Source of the DNA: an uncultured Pelagibacteraceae bacterium
Lineage (GTDB): Bacteria; Pseudomonadota; Alphaproteobacteria; Pelagibacterales; Pelagibacteraceae
NCBI GenBank assembly: GCA_902598015.1
Contig: CACJZT010000004.1
Location: 1-64,000, forward strand
Reading direction: 5' to 3'
Length of the DNA stretch: 64,000 nucleotides
Below, in pieces: positions 36,003 to 44,607 of this stretch. The notes under the pieces were generated by a model. It had not been told where the DNA came from and ran no database searches. It was given only the letters and a program-made list of their open reading frames with translations. The first letter of the stretch is position 1, and each line of letters begins with the position of its first letter. Made by a program: the position numbers and the translations under genes.

Positions 36003-37595
36003 TTAAAAATATTTCCCTTCACCATTATAACTAGAATATAATTTTTTCATTTCTCCATTTTTTACTTCAATAACTGTTATTAGATCATCATAACCTCGAT
36101 CAACCAATTCAGCATCTAAGAACTCTTGTAAAGATTCTCCTTTGTAAACGCAATCAATTATAATATTAAAATCGTGATTTCCGTATCTTTCGTGCTCAAT
36201 CATCCCTGGAAGTCTAACAGGTACTGATATCTCTTGAAATTGTTCAGTGTCAAATTCTTCTTTATCTTTAAGTTCAAATTCAAATTGAATGGATGCTTTT
36301 GATAAACTTAATAAAGTTAAATATAAACCATCCTCATATTTATCATTTTGTTTTGGAATTTGTATTTTATCATCGTCAAAAACAATTATACCCTCATTAC
36401 CTTTATCACCGTTTTCACCATAATTAAATACACCTTCATATTCTTTTGCAGCAAGACCTCCATAGGCTAAATTTTGTAGATCTTCACCCATATCTTCTTT
36501 GTTTGAATATTTTTTATAAAATGACTCTTCCTGCTTTTTGTCTAACTTACCAAAAACAACTTTACCTGCAGGCTCTGTTTTGATGTATATTTCTTTGTTT
36601 ACTTTTAAATCCTTCTTAAACGATTTGTCAGCAAATTGAATTGCACTTTCATCTTGTGCTATTGCAGCATCGACAATCTCTTTGTCTTTTTTTAAACTTT
36701 CATGTGCAAATTTTAAATTTTGACCACTAATTTTCACTAATTCTAAAATAAACTCTTTATCTTTAATTAAATTTTCATCAACGATATATTCAAGGGCATC
36801 AGTATGATATTGTCTTACAGCTTCAATAATAATATCTTTATCATATTTTAAATTATCATCTGCATAATTAAATGCATTACCAGCTTTTTTTACTGCCTCT
36901 AAAACAATCTCTTTATTTTTTTTGAATTTATCATCTACGTATTCTAGGGCAGAACCGTATTGTTTTACTGCTTCAAAAACAATTTCTTCATCTTTTTTAA
37001 AACTATCATCAGCAAATTGAATAGCCGAACCCTCACATTTTACTGCAATTAAAACAATCTCTTTATTTTTTTTAAAACTATCATCTACGTATTCAAGAGC
37101 ATAACCATCTTTTTTTACAGCTTCTGAAACTATCTGATTATCTTTTCTAAACTCCTCATCTGCATATTGTATAGCTGAACCATATTGTTTCACAGCCTCT
37201 AAAACTATTTCTCTATCCCTTTTGAACGCATCATCCGCATACTGTAGTGCAGCGCCATGTCCTTTAACCGCTTCTAAAATAACCTCTCTATCCTTGGTTA
37301 AACTTTTATCTGCATATGAAATAAGTGTTCCATCAGTTTTAATTGCCTCAAGAACTATTTTTTTGTCTTTTTTAAAAATTTGATCTGCATATTCAAGTGC
37401 ATAACCGTTGTTTTTGATAGCTTCTAGGACTATTTCTTCATCTTTTTTTAAACTATCATCTGCAAACTGAATTATTGTCCCATTTTGTTTTACAGCTTCT
37501 AAAACTATTTCTTTATCTTTTTTAAATTCATCAGATAAATTCTCTAATTCATAACTAGACGATTTGACTATTTCTAATGCTTCTTCTTTTTTCAT
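36003..37595 (-). CDS. DUF4116-type repeat protein with unknown C-terminal domain
   Basis: 530 residues. Residues about 11-335 are 13 tandem units of 25 residues with consensus K-x-x-G-x-A-h-x-Y/F-A-D-x-x-h-K-K-D-x-E-I-V-L-E-A-V, matching DUF4116. Such repeats form a helical solenoid and usually bind a partner. The last 190 residues are a different, beta-rich acidic domain (VVFGKLDKKQ, IIVFDDD, FELKDKEEFD, DVIEV) similar to the whole protein at 32131-32826. No signal peptide. It sits between the 81-residue gene and the DUF559-like nuclease. Function unknown, and a scaffold or target-recognition role is inference. Confidence 0.75.
   Translation of the reverse strand: MKKEEALEIVKSSSYELENLSDEFKKDKEIVLEAVKQNGTIIQFADDSLKKDEEIVLEAIKNNGYALEYADQIFKKDKKIVLEAIKTDGTLISYADKSLTKDREVILEAVKGHGAALQYADDAFKRDREIVLEAVKQYGSAIQYADEEFRKDNQIVSEAVKKDGYALEYVDDSFKKNKEIVLIAVKCEGSAIQFADDSFKKDEEIVFEAVKQYGSALEYVDDKFKKNKEIVLEAVKKAGNAFNYADDNLKYDKDIIIEAVRQYHTDALEYIVDENLIKDKEFILELVKISGQNLKFAHESLKKDKEIVDAAIAQDESAIQFADKSFKKDLKVNKEIYIKTEPAGKVVFGKLDKKQEESFYKKYSNKEDMGEDLQNLAYGGLAAKEYEGVFNYGENGDKGNEGIIVFDDDKIQIPKQNDKYEDGLYLTLLSLSKASIQFEFELKDKEEFDTEQFQEISVPVRLPGMIEHERYGNHDFNIIIDCVYKGESLQEFLDAELVDRGYDDLITVIEVKNGEMKKLYSSYNGEGKYF
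36591..37565 (-). repeat. Thirteen tandem 75-bp coding repeats (DUF4116 units)
   Basis: The repeat part of the gene consists of in-frame units of 25 codons, one of 27. Units vary from each other at many positions but keep A-D-x-x-h-K-K-D-x-E-I-V. Nearby units are most alike, for instance the two starting KQYGSA. Copy number could change by recombination. Confidence 0.8.
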
Positions 37596-37625
37596 AATTT
37601 TTATTCTTGAACCATATTTTTTTTT

Positions 37626-37871
37626 CTATTTATCTTCCCAAACAATTTTATTATTTTCATCCATAATCCTTATTTCATCTCTTTCGGTTGCCAAACAATC
37701 ACTTTTTGCATTAAAATTTATTACAATTTCATCATCATAATCCTCATTTTCAAGGGTACTCCATAATTCATCAAGATTTTTTGCCTCATATTCAAGTGTA
37801 TGTTCTACAATTTTGTTTTCATTTTCATTTTCATAAGATGAACTGTATTTAAAAGTCACGAAAAATTTCAT
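37626..37871 (-). CDS. Small acidic protein of unknown function, 81 residues
   Basis: Beta-rich start (MKFFVTFKYSSSYENENENK) with a strongly acidic middle (LENEDYDDEIVINF) and an end reading IVWEDK. No signal peptide. It is one base after the 234-residue gene and 30 before the repeat gene, so it is embedded in the unit. No family recognised. Confidence 0.6.
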   Translation of the reverse strand: MKFFVTFKYSSSYENENENKIVEHTLEYEAKNLDELWSTLENEDYDDEIVINFNAKSDCLATERDEIRIMDENNKIVWEDK

Positions 37872-37872
37872 T

Positions 37873-38577
37873 TTAATTTTTTTTTAACTCAATATTACTT
37901 AATCTAAGAATTAATTGATATTGGTTTTTATTTATTCTGCCATCTAAAAATCCTCTATATGGACTTCCATTTGTTTGAAAAATTAATGGTTCCTTGCCTG
38001 ATTTACCACCTCCTAAAAACATTAAACTTTTTTTATTATCCAATGTTTTTGCCATGTCATACAAAAATTCAAAAGTTAAACCGTCAGTGTGTCTTAGTTG
38101 AATACTTTTATTGATTACAAATTTTTTTAATATTTCTTCTCTTTTAAAAAACTTACCAGTCCATTTAAGGGGAGGAGTATCATCTCTTACATTTGGTACT
38201 TTTTCTTTAGGATCCTGTTTTTTTATCTCTTTTCCATCTTTATTGAATAAAACTTCTTTAATCTTTGGAGGTGAATAGAGAATTTCATTATTTGAGTTAA
38301 ATAAAATTCTATCTGCATCTCCTATAAATTTACCTGCATATTCAATGTCAACATCAACATCATTTTTTAAAATATTTTCTGCTAGTTTAGATTTGTATTT
38401 TTTAATTAAACTTTCTTCAGAAGTTTCATCTGAGCTAATAAGTAATCTAGAATTCTTTATAGATTTACCTTTGTAAGCAAGCTTTGGATCATTTTCTTTT
38501 ATCAAAGATACAAATCTAACATTTGCATCTCTCTTTTTTTCGTTTGATATATGTATTTCTTTTAAAGCTACTGTCAT
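37873..38577 (-). CDS. Unknown protein, 234 residues, ligase-unit gene
   Basis: No signal peptide or membrane segment. The C-terminal 80 residues look most conserved in style: HTDGLTFEFLYDMAK, LFLGGGKSGKEPLIF, NGSPYRGFLDGR and YQLILRLSNIELK. I have the impression of a recurring uncharacterised bacterial domain but cannot name it. The start overlaps the 199-residue gene by one base. Function not assigned. Confidence 0.6.
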   Translation of the reverse strand: MTVALKEIHISNEKKRDANVRFVSLIKENDPKLAYKGKSIKNSRLLISSDETSEESLIKKYKSKLAENILKNDVDVDIEYAGKFIGDADRILFNSNNEILYSPPKIKEVLFNKDGKEIKKQDPKEKVPNVRDDTPPLKWTGKFFKREEILKKFVINKSIQLRHTDGLTFEFLYDMAKTLDNKKSLMFLGGGKSGKEPLIFQTNGSPYRGFLDGRINKNQYQLILRLSNIELKKN

Positions 38578-39176
38578 TAAATCATCTCAAAATCTAAATC
38601 GTTATCTTCAAATTCTTCTACTTCTTCAGGAAGATCCTCACTTTTTTCCCCTACCCAATTACAAGTAGTTTTCCGCCCAATTAAAGCAAAATAATCTTTT
38701 TCACCTTTTAAGATAATTCCATCCTCAAGTTTAAAATCAGCATAATAATTGAATGGAAAACTAAAAACATCTCCTTTGTCTAACTTTAATTTTAAATCTT
38801 CATCAAAATCTTTTGGTTCTAGATGATATACAGAATTAACCTTTAAGTTTAATGCTTCTTCAATAGATGTCGAGGTTAAGTCTACTTCTTTACCAAGTGT
38901 AGATTCTTCTTTTTTAACTTTTTTGCCATCATCATTAATTGCCTCTAATTCTTTTTTTTCAACAAAATTACCTTTATGATCTAAATAGCTGCTACTTATA
39001 TCACTACTAACAAATACAATACCTGTTTCTTCCTCTAAATTAGCTTTTGAGCACTCTTTTCCTTTCTCATCTAAAAATAATCTTTTTTTAAATCCATAAA
39101 GTTTTTTTCTATCAATTTTAGATATTCCAAAAGTAGATTTGTTTTTATTAAGATTAAGAATTAATTCACGCGCCAT
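38577..39176 (-). CDS. Unknown protein, 199 residues, ligase-unit gene
   Basis: Starts MARELILNLNKNKSTFGISK, then RKKLYGFKKRLFLDEKGKEC, a DHKGNFVEKKEL block and an acidic C-terminal tail (EEVEEFEDNDLDFEM). No export signal. It overlaps the ligase gene by 11 bases, so the two are probably co-translated and may form a complex. I do not recognise the family. Confidence 0.6.
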   Translation of the reverse strand: MARELILNLNKNKSTFGISKIDRKKLYGFKKRLFLDEKGKECSKANLEEETGIVFVSSDISSSYLDHKGNFVEKKELEAINDDGKKVKKEESTLGKEVDLTSTSIEEALNLKVNSVYHLEPKDFDEDLKLKLDKGDVFSFPFNYYADFKLEDGIILKGEKDYFALIGRKTTCNWVGEKSEDLPEEVEEFEDNDLDFEMI

Positions 39177-40518
39177 TTTTTTCCCAACCTTTTTTTATAT
39201 TTTCTAAAATAAGATTTTTAAAATGATTTAAACCAAGTTTTTCATCTTCAAAAGGATACAATTTTCTTTTTATTGGATCACTTCTTCCTTCTGAATAATC
39301 TAAGTAATAACAAAGATATGATGGGTAATCTGATAATTTTTCTTTATTTGATTTCCAGAACAAAAATTTTCTAATTGCAGTTCCTTTTTTACTTTCTTTT
39401 TTATAAGTTTCTTTTTTTATTATTTTACTTTTAGGAAGATCTTTATTGTTTACTTCTTTAAATTCACTTTTGGGAATACCACTTACTTTTATGATTTGAT
39501 CTATTCCACAATCTTCAAAATTTGCTTTTTTGTCAGATCTAATATTAACAACATTACAATTTAATATTGATACCGATCTTGATCTTCCTGTAGCATTTAA
39601 AGATTTATTTGAGTATTCATATTTTAAATGTCTTATCGGTTCATCATTTGATTTATCTCCCTGAAATTCTAATAATTTAATTTCACAAACTATCTCAGGT
39701 TTTATAAAATTATATGCAGAACCATTTGAAGCTATTTTTTGAAAGTTAGAATTAACTTTTAATTTAACTAATTTTTTATAAAGATCTTTCCTTAAAATAG
39801 TTGGTATATTACCACATGAACCTACGTGTAAAATTTCATTTTCATTTAAAAAAACGCCAAGCGAAATTGATCTAATTTGATTAGGTGTATTACCTATTGT
39901 ATATCCAGTTATTAATAGGTCTACAGTTTCTTCATTTTTAATTTTATAAACAGCACTATCATTTCTAACAATTAAACCTTCGGCATTATTTTTAATTACT
40001 ATTTCTTTAAAATATTTATCTACCTCTGAATGTTTTATTTGTTTATGTTCTAATACATGAGACAAATCTTTGGAATTTTCACCTAAATTTTTTTTTAAAA
40101 AATTATATTTTTCCCCAAAACTACTTAAAAGTTTATCAGATATAACTACATCAAAGAGACCTAATCTAAGGTTTTTTCTTTTTAATTTATCTCCTAGTCC
40201 AGAAATAGTGTCTCCGTAACGCTCTCTTTCTTTTGTTAAATAATATAATTCACCTGCTAGAATAATATTCTTTGTTTTTGATAACTTTTTATCTAATTCT
40301 TTTTTAATATCACTTAATAATTTTGAAATATCATTTTCATTAGAATTAATTATTTTTGAGTTTTTATTCGATTTACAATAAAACCATATTTGTCCATCGT
40401 ACTTTCTGGAAAACCAATATTTTCCTTTTACAATTATGTCTAAATCATCATTAGATAAAAAAATATATTTCCTAGTAACTGAATTTTTATATTTTTTAAT
40501 CGAACTAATTATTTCCAT
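39166..40518 (-). CDS. ATP-dependent nucleic acid ligase-like nucleotidyltransferase
   Basis: 450 residues. The nucleotidyltransferase motifs of ATP-dependent ligases appear in order: motif I KYDG with candidate AMP-accepting Lys39, GE at 89-90, LFDVV at 121-125 (motif IIIa), EGLIVR at 180-185 (motif IV) and YKIK at 191-194 (motif V). A beta-rich segment (about 206-330) could be the OB domain, with EIKLLEF near 279-285. The last 120 residues are an unrecognised extension. DNA versus RNA cannot be told from sequence. It lies 14 bases after the Cas4-like nuclease gene and overlaps the 199-residue gene. Confidence 0.8.
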   Translation of the reverse strand: MEIISSIKKYKNSVTRKYIFLSNDDLDIIVKGKYWFSRKYDGQIWFYCKSNKNSKIINSNENDISKLLSDIKKELDKKLSKTKNIILAGELYYLTKERERYGDTISGLGDKLKRKNLRLGLFDVVISDKLLSSFGEKYNFLKKNLGENSKDLSHVLEHKQIKHSEVDKYFKEIVIKNNAEGLIVRNDSAVYKIKNEETVDLLITGYTIGNTPNQIRSISLGVFLNENEILHVGSCGNIPTILRKDLYKKLVKLKVNSNFQKIASNGSAYNFIKPEIVCEIKLLEFQGDKSNDEPIRHLKYEYSNKSLNATGRSRSVSILNCNVVNIRSDKKANFEDCGIDQIIKVSGIPKSEFKEVNNKDLPKSKIIKKETYKKESKKGTAIRKFLFWKSNKEKLSDYPSYLCYYLDYSEGRSDPIKRKLYPFEDEKLGLNHFKNLILENIKKGWEKNGA

Positions 40519-40532
40519 TAAACCTAATAGAA

Positions 40533-41186
40533 TTAAAAATTATTTTTTTTCAAATTACAAATACTACAATTTTCATCAAAACTTGGTTTTGGGTTTTCAA
40601 GAAAATCTATTATATCTGTAATAAAGCTAAACAAATAATCATCATCTCTTTGGATAGGATAATATTTTGTTTTCATGTTGAAAGATGGATTATTATTAAC
40701 TGATTGAATTTTTTCTGGTTCAAAACAAAATATTCCTAAATTTTTAATGGGATTAAGTTTAAGACATTTCTCATTAGGTTTCTCAAACATTAACGCATAA
40801 CTTAACAATTGAGTTTTATATAATTCGATTTTCTTTTCATTAATATCAGTAACCTTGAAATCTATAATTGAATAAAAAGACTCATGATCAATATATGCAT
40901 CTATTTTCCCTCTAAGAATAAATTTTCTACCTTTTTTATCTTTTAATATCTCTGATTTTTGAAGTTTTTCATAATCTGTTTTTATTTCACCAGGTTCAAT
41001 ATTTGCATTTAAAATATCAGTTTTTTTGTTGTGATAAAATTCTTTTTGAAGTTTATCTAGTTTTGAAAATATTGAGGGAAATGTTGTTGAAACTCTTAAA
41101 TTATCTTTCTTTAAATCATAATAGCATCTCTTACAACCAGAATAACCAAAAGCAAATTCACTTGGAGAAAATATTATCTCTTTCAT
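40533..41186 (-). CDS. Cas4/RecB-like PD-(D/E)XK nuclease with Fe-S cysteines
   Basis: 217 residues. The nuclease core has Asp96 (GKIDAYID), Asp109-Phe-Lys111 (IIDFKVT) and Gln126...Tyr130 (TQLLSYA), as in RecB and Cas4 nucleases. Cys18/Cys21 (CKRC) and Cys207/Cys210 (CSIC) at the two ends match the 4Fe-4S arrangement of Cas4/AddB-type proteins. There is no CRISPR array or other cas gene in the window, so this is not a normal Cas4. It opens the minus unit that continues with a ligase. Confidence 0.8.
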   Translation of the reverse strand: MKEIIFSPSEFAFGYSGCKRCYYDLKKDNLRVSTTFPSIFSKLDKLQKEFYHNKKTDILNANIEPGEIKTDYEKLQKSEILKDKKGRKFILRGKIDAYIDHESFYSIIDFKVTDINEKKIELYKTQLLSYALMFEKPNEKCLKLNPIKNLGIFCFEPEKIQSVNNNPSFNMKTKYYPIQRDDDYLFSFITDIIDFLENPKPSFDENCSICNLKKNNF

Positions 41187-41205
41187 ATATTTTGTTTAAA
41201 AATTA

Positions 41206-41664
41206 TTATAATTCTTTAGTGCAACCAAAGAAAGAAATATATTTTTCATTATCTTTAGTATTCATATTTTTAGTGACTTCATGAATTAATTCACCAGTTG
41301 ATCTATTTAAAAAGACTGACTCTGAGTATTTTTTTTCTTTATCTATATTTTTAAATAAAATGGTATCGTTTTTAGCAATTCTAACATCATCTTTACTAAT
41401 ATCTGAATAAGTATCTATAAATTCTGATAAACCATTAATAGTAAGTTTACTTGGTTGTGCTGCTACAACTTTTAATACTTTGCTTTTATCAACTTCAATA
41501 TTGTCTGCGGTAAAAGTTTGATAATTAAAATCTTTATTTTTGATCATTATTTTTTCTAATTTACAATCAAATGTAATTTTAAAATCATGAATGATATCAG
41601 TATTTTTGGAATAACTAACCGATGTAGAAAACATTAAAATTATTAATGAAACTATAATTTTCAT
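41206..41664 (-). CDS. Exported protein of unknown function, 152 residues
   Basis: Signal peptide MKIIVSLIILMFSTSVSYS. The mature part is beta-rich with cysteines at FDCKLEK and FFGCTKEL that may form a disulfide, and ends in an LNRSTGELIHEVT block seen in many small marine alphaproteobacterial secreted proteins. It lies 13 bases after the pilin gene. No function assigned. Confidence 0.6.
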   Translation of the reverse strand: MKIIVSLIILMFSTSVSYSKNTDIIHDFKITFDCKLEKIMIKNKDFNYQTFTADNIEVDKSKVLKVVAAQPSKLTINGLSEFIDTYSDISKDDVRIAKNDTILFKNIDKEKKYSESVFLNRSTGELIHEVTKNMNTKDNEKYISFFGCTKEL

Positions 41665-41677
41665 TTGTTTAAATTAA

Positions 41678-42220
41678 TTACCTCAAATCTAGACTAAATT
41701 TTGTACATTTAACTACTTCTCCATCACAACCACATAGCACACAGTCACTTGCAGAATTACATACATAATCATTATAACCCTCTGCTTTAGTTTTATGAGA
41801 ATTCATCCAACTCTCTGTAAGTCCATGTCCTATACCCATATTACCATTAACTTTAACACCAAATGGATTTCTCGAACCAACTTGATGATACCAATACTTC
41901 CAAATATTATTTGTATGTGATGTATATCTACCATTAAAAATGTCTGAACAAGATGTTTGTATTGGGCTAAAATTTGTAAAACCTCCGTTACCATCAGATT
42001 TTCCACCTTGTGCTAGTTCAATTTTATCTGTTTGGTCAATTGCACATTTCATATAAGTGGTATTTACCCACTTAATAAATTTAGCATGATTTGACCACAC
42101 AACTTTTTTTTTAGCTGCTGCTGTGTATCCACTATAAGCAACAACACCTACTGCAGCTAATATTCCTATGATTGCTACCACAACTAGTAGTTCGATTAAT
42201 GTGAAACCATTATGTTTCAT
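41678..42220 (-). CDS. Type IV pilin, single gene
   Basis: 180 residues with a class III prepilin leader MKHNG|FTLIELLVVVAIIG cleaved after glycine. The N-terminal helix (FTLIELLVVVAIIGILAAVG, then VVAYSGYT) is almost identical to that of the five pilins at 59.9-62.4 kb. The C-terminal part is unique, with about eight cysteines (including a CVLCGCDG run near the end). No pilus assembly genes lie nearby. It could be a minor pilin or a pseudopilin for uptake or adhesion. Confidence 0.88.
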   Translation of the reverse strand: MKHNGFTLIELLVVVAIIGILAAVGVVAYSGYTAAAKKKVVWSNHAKFIKWVNTTYMKCAIDQTDKIELAQGGKSDGNGGFTNFSPIQTSCSDIFNGRYTSHTNNIWKYWYHQVGSRNPFGVKVNGNMGIGHGLTESWMNSHKTKAEGYNDYVCNSASDCVLCGCDGEVVKCTKFSLDLR

Positions 42221-42296
42221 AAAGTTATCTTATAATATTTTTTTAAATAAGTCTTGCACCCCAAATTTACACAACTAATACTGAAAATTTTATATT

Positions 42297-43172
42297 TTAA
42301 GATTTAGATGAAACTGTAAATTTTACTTTTTTATCTTTAAAATCTCTGCCTGTTCCCGTTACACCACCATCTCGTATCCACTCTAACACACCTGCGGCAC
42401 CCATATTATTTGTACATGATATTTGCCAAGTTCCTTTTCCATTTTGTTGTAATGAATAAGAGCCATCACAAGTTCCATCATTATTAGGTAAAGGTAAATT
42501 TATTTTACCTCTGTAATCAGCTTCATCAAAACTGACCGTTCCTGCAATTAAATCAGAATATCCATCCCAGCTTAATGCTATAGATCTTTCACCAGATAGT
42601 TCATATTTACTAGCAGTCTCATTTGAAGATGATTTCTCTTTTTTTGTACTTGTATCAATTTTTTTATTTAAATCTGCTTGCCCTGTTTCTAAATTTATCC
42701 CTGCGAGCAATCTTATATCTCCATCATAAAAACCTGCTTCTTGAATTTTCTTAGCAACTAAAAAAGGGTCTTTGAGATCAGATTTTTTAATGCTTACTTT
42801 TTTATTGCCGTTTTTCCAAACAATTCTTCTTTTTTTTGCAAATGTAAAACATGGAACGCCATTTGAGTATTTTTCACACGCTATTCTAGCTCTAGCAGCT
42901 GTATTGTTGTCCATACATCCATGTGCTCTATATTCTGCAGGACAATAGAAATATTCAAAAGCTTGACCATCTTTCGATAAAGCAAAAATAGTTGGGTCAT
43001 TTTTTGTTATTCTGTCAGCCGAATAATTTGTATTACCCGCACCATACATATACATAATAAGATATTCCATGGTTTCTTTAGATAATTTTACATCACCTTT
43101 ACCGGTTTTTGAATAAGATGCTGAAGGAAAAATTAATAATAAAAAGATAAGTAATAATTTTAAATATTTCAT
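42297..43172 (-). CDS. Exported protein with FAKK-IVWK module, longer paralogue
   Basis: 291 residues, signal peptide MKYLKLLLIFLLLIFPSASYS. The middle has cysteines (YCPAEYRAHGC, then RIACEKYSNGVPC) followed by FAKKRRIVWKNGNKKVS and a GFY end, shared with the neighbouring 147-residue protein. The C-terminal 100 residues (from RSIALSWDGY to KVKFTVSSKS) look like a separate beta-domain. Overlaps the neighbour by four bases. Function unknown. Confidence 0.65.
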   Translation of the reverse strand: MKYLKLLLIFLLLIFPSASYSKTGKGDVKLSKETMEYLIMYMYGAGNTNYSADRITKNDPTIFALSKDGQAFEYFYCPAEYRAHGCMDNNTAARARIACEKYSNGVPCFTFAKKRRIVWKNGNKKVSIKKSDLKDPFLVAKKIQEAGFYDGDIRLLAGINLETGQADLNKKIDTSTKKEKSSSNETASKYELSGERSIALSWDGYSDLIAGTVSFDEADYRGKINLPLPNNDGTCDGSYSLQQNGKGTWQISCTNNMGAAGVLEWIRDGGVTGTGRDFKDKKVKFTVSSKS

Positions 43173-43612
43173 TTGTAAAATCCTAATTCTTTCATTAATG
43201 ATTTTAATTCATCAAAGGAAATTTTTCTAGAAATTTTTTTCTTCGCACCTTTCCAAACTATTTTATTTTTCTTTGCAAAAATTTTACAATTTGGACTGCT
43301 GCATCTACCTTTTTCTGGACCCAAATTAACTGATTTTGAATCCCACTGAAATATATTTTTATAATTTCCATTTATAACGAAGTAGTTAGCATAAAAAGGT
43401 TGCATACTATTGAAAGAAAATCCCTCAACTTCGAGATCTTCCATAATAAATTTATCTAATTTTTTTGTAATATAAACATGAAAATCTTTTAATTCTTTGT
43501 CATTGAAAGTAATTGGTCCAGAACCTGGTTTGGCTTTACCTGCGTGAGCATTTATTGTTATTAAACTACTCAAGATTATGCTTAATAAAACCTTTATTAA
43601 GTTTAATTTCAT
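43169..43612 (-). CDS. Exported protein with FAKK-IVWK module, short paralogue
   Basis: 147 residues, signal peptide MKLNLIKVLLSIILSSLITINAHA. The C-terminal half reads CSSPNCKIFAKKNKIVWKGAKKK and ends LGFYK, in the same order as in the next gene. The start is 3 bases beyond the renalase-like gene's stop region. Function unknown. Envelope or surface role is likely from the signal peptide. Confidence 0.65.
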   Translation of the reverse strand: MKLNLIKVLLSIILSSLITINAHAGKAKPGSGPITFNDKELKDFHVYITKKLDKFIMEDLEVEGFSFNSMQPFYANYFVINGNYKNIFQWDSKSVNLGPEKGRCSSPNCKIFAKKNKIVWKGAKKKISRKISFDELKSLMKELGFYK

Positions 43613-43614
43613 AT

Positions 43615-44589
43615 TTAAATCTTATCAATTTTACCAAATAAATCTACAGCACTTTGCCACCCATTTTCTAATCTTGGTCCTCCAAAATAATCACCACACA
43701 GACCAAATTTTAAAGACTTATTCCATAAAGATAATTGTTTAAGTGGCTTTGAATTAGATGAATACATCCAGCCATGAATTCTTGAGTGATGAATTTTTTT
43801 AATTTTTAACTTTGTTAATTTTTCAAATTTTTTAACGAGTTGATTTGTATAGTATTTTCTTTTGTTTCTATAATCTTTCGTAAATTTATTACCGTATTTG
43901 TATGTGCTTTGAAGTGTCCATAAATCATACTTATAATTAAATCTTTTCTTGCTATTTTCATAAGCAGCCCAACCAAGCATATCATCATTAAAAAAGTAAC
44001 TACTATTTGATTGTTTAAGTTTATTGGTAACAATCATGACTGTTAAATTAGCATCCATTTTAACTTTTTGATTTAAATAGGATTTATTTAAGTATTTTTT
44101 TCCTAATTTCTTACTTTGAGGAAATGGGCAAGTCAAAATAAGATTTTTACATTTTTGTTTTACATCATTTTTGAATGTTAATTCCCAATAGTTGTTTAAT
44201 CTCTTTATATTTATAAGCTCATATTCAAAATTACATTTAATTTTCTTTAATAAATGTTTGCTAATAGAGTTGTTTCCTTTTGTTCCAATTAATTTTAAAT
44301 GATTTTTAATTTCTTTAACTGTTTTGTGAAGAAAAAGGTGGTTACCACCCCATTTTTTTAAAACTTTTTTCTTAATAAGTTGATTAGTAAATGATTTAAA
44401 TTTTGTAGATTTTGGAGAGATATATTGAAGTCCATGATCAAATCCGACTTTATCTTTATATTTTTTAAATGAACTTCTTCCACCATAACCTCTTGCTTTA
44501 TCATAAACTGCAATGGAGTATTTTTTATTTAATAATTTTGCGATTGTTGATCCAGAAATTCCTGATCCTATGATGCAAAAATCAAGCAT
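43615..44589 (-). CDS. Renalase-like FAD-dependent oxidoreductase
   Basis: 324 residues. The FAD-binding motif is CIIGSGISGSTIAKLL near the N-terminus and VYDKARGYGGRSSF follows, as in the renalase/amine-oxidase branch. The C-terminal FGLCGDYFGGPRLENGWQSA is the second FAD block. The middle is basic and lysine-rich. The family oxidises reduced nicotinamide derivatives or similar. Substrate unknown. Lies 18 bases after the aminotransferase gene. Confidence 0.78.
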   Translation of the reverse strand: MLDFCIIGSGISGSTIAKLLNKKYSIAVYDKARGYGGRSSFKKYKDKVGFDHGLQYISPKSTKFKSFTNQLIKKKVLKKWGGNHLFLHKTVKEIKNHLKLIGTKGNNSISKHLLKKIKCNFEYELINIKRLNNYWELTFKNDVKQKCKNLILTCPFPQSKKLGKKYLNKSYLNQKVKMDANLTVMIVTNKLKQSNSSYFFNDDMLGWAAYENSKKRFNYKYDLWTLQSTYKYGNKFTKDYRNKRKYYTNQLVKKFEKLTKLKIKKIHHSRIHGWMYSSNSKPLKQLSLWNKSLKFGLCGDYFGGPRLENGWQSAVDLFGKIDKI

Positions 44590-44607
44590 GATTTGTAACT
44601 TGACTGA

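Noticed and set aside
36591-37565. Tandem 75-bp repeats as a CRISPR array
   Set aside because: Units are coding, in frame, diverged from each other, and have no conserved repeat with unique spacers.
40533-41186. Cas4 of a CRISPR-Cas system
   Set aside because: No array, cas1/cas2 or other cas genes are in the window. The gene is coupled to a ligase instead.
31545-44600. Integrated prophage or mobile element
   Set aside because: I saw no integrase, transposase, structural phage genes or flanking direct repeats. Only a regulator-like gene hints at phage origin.
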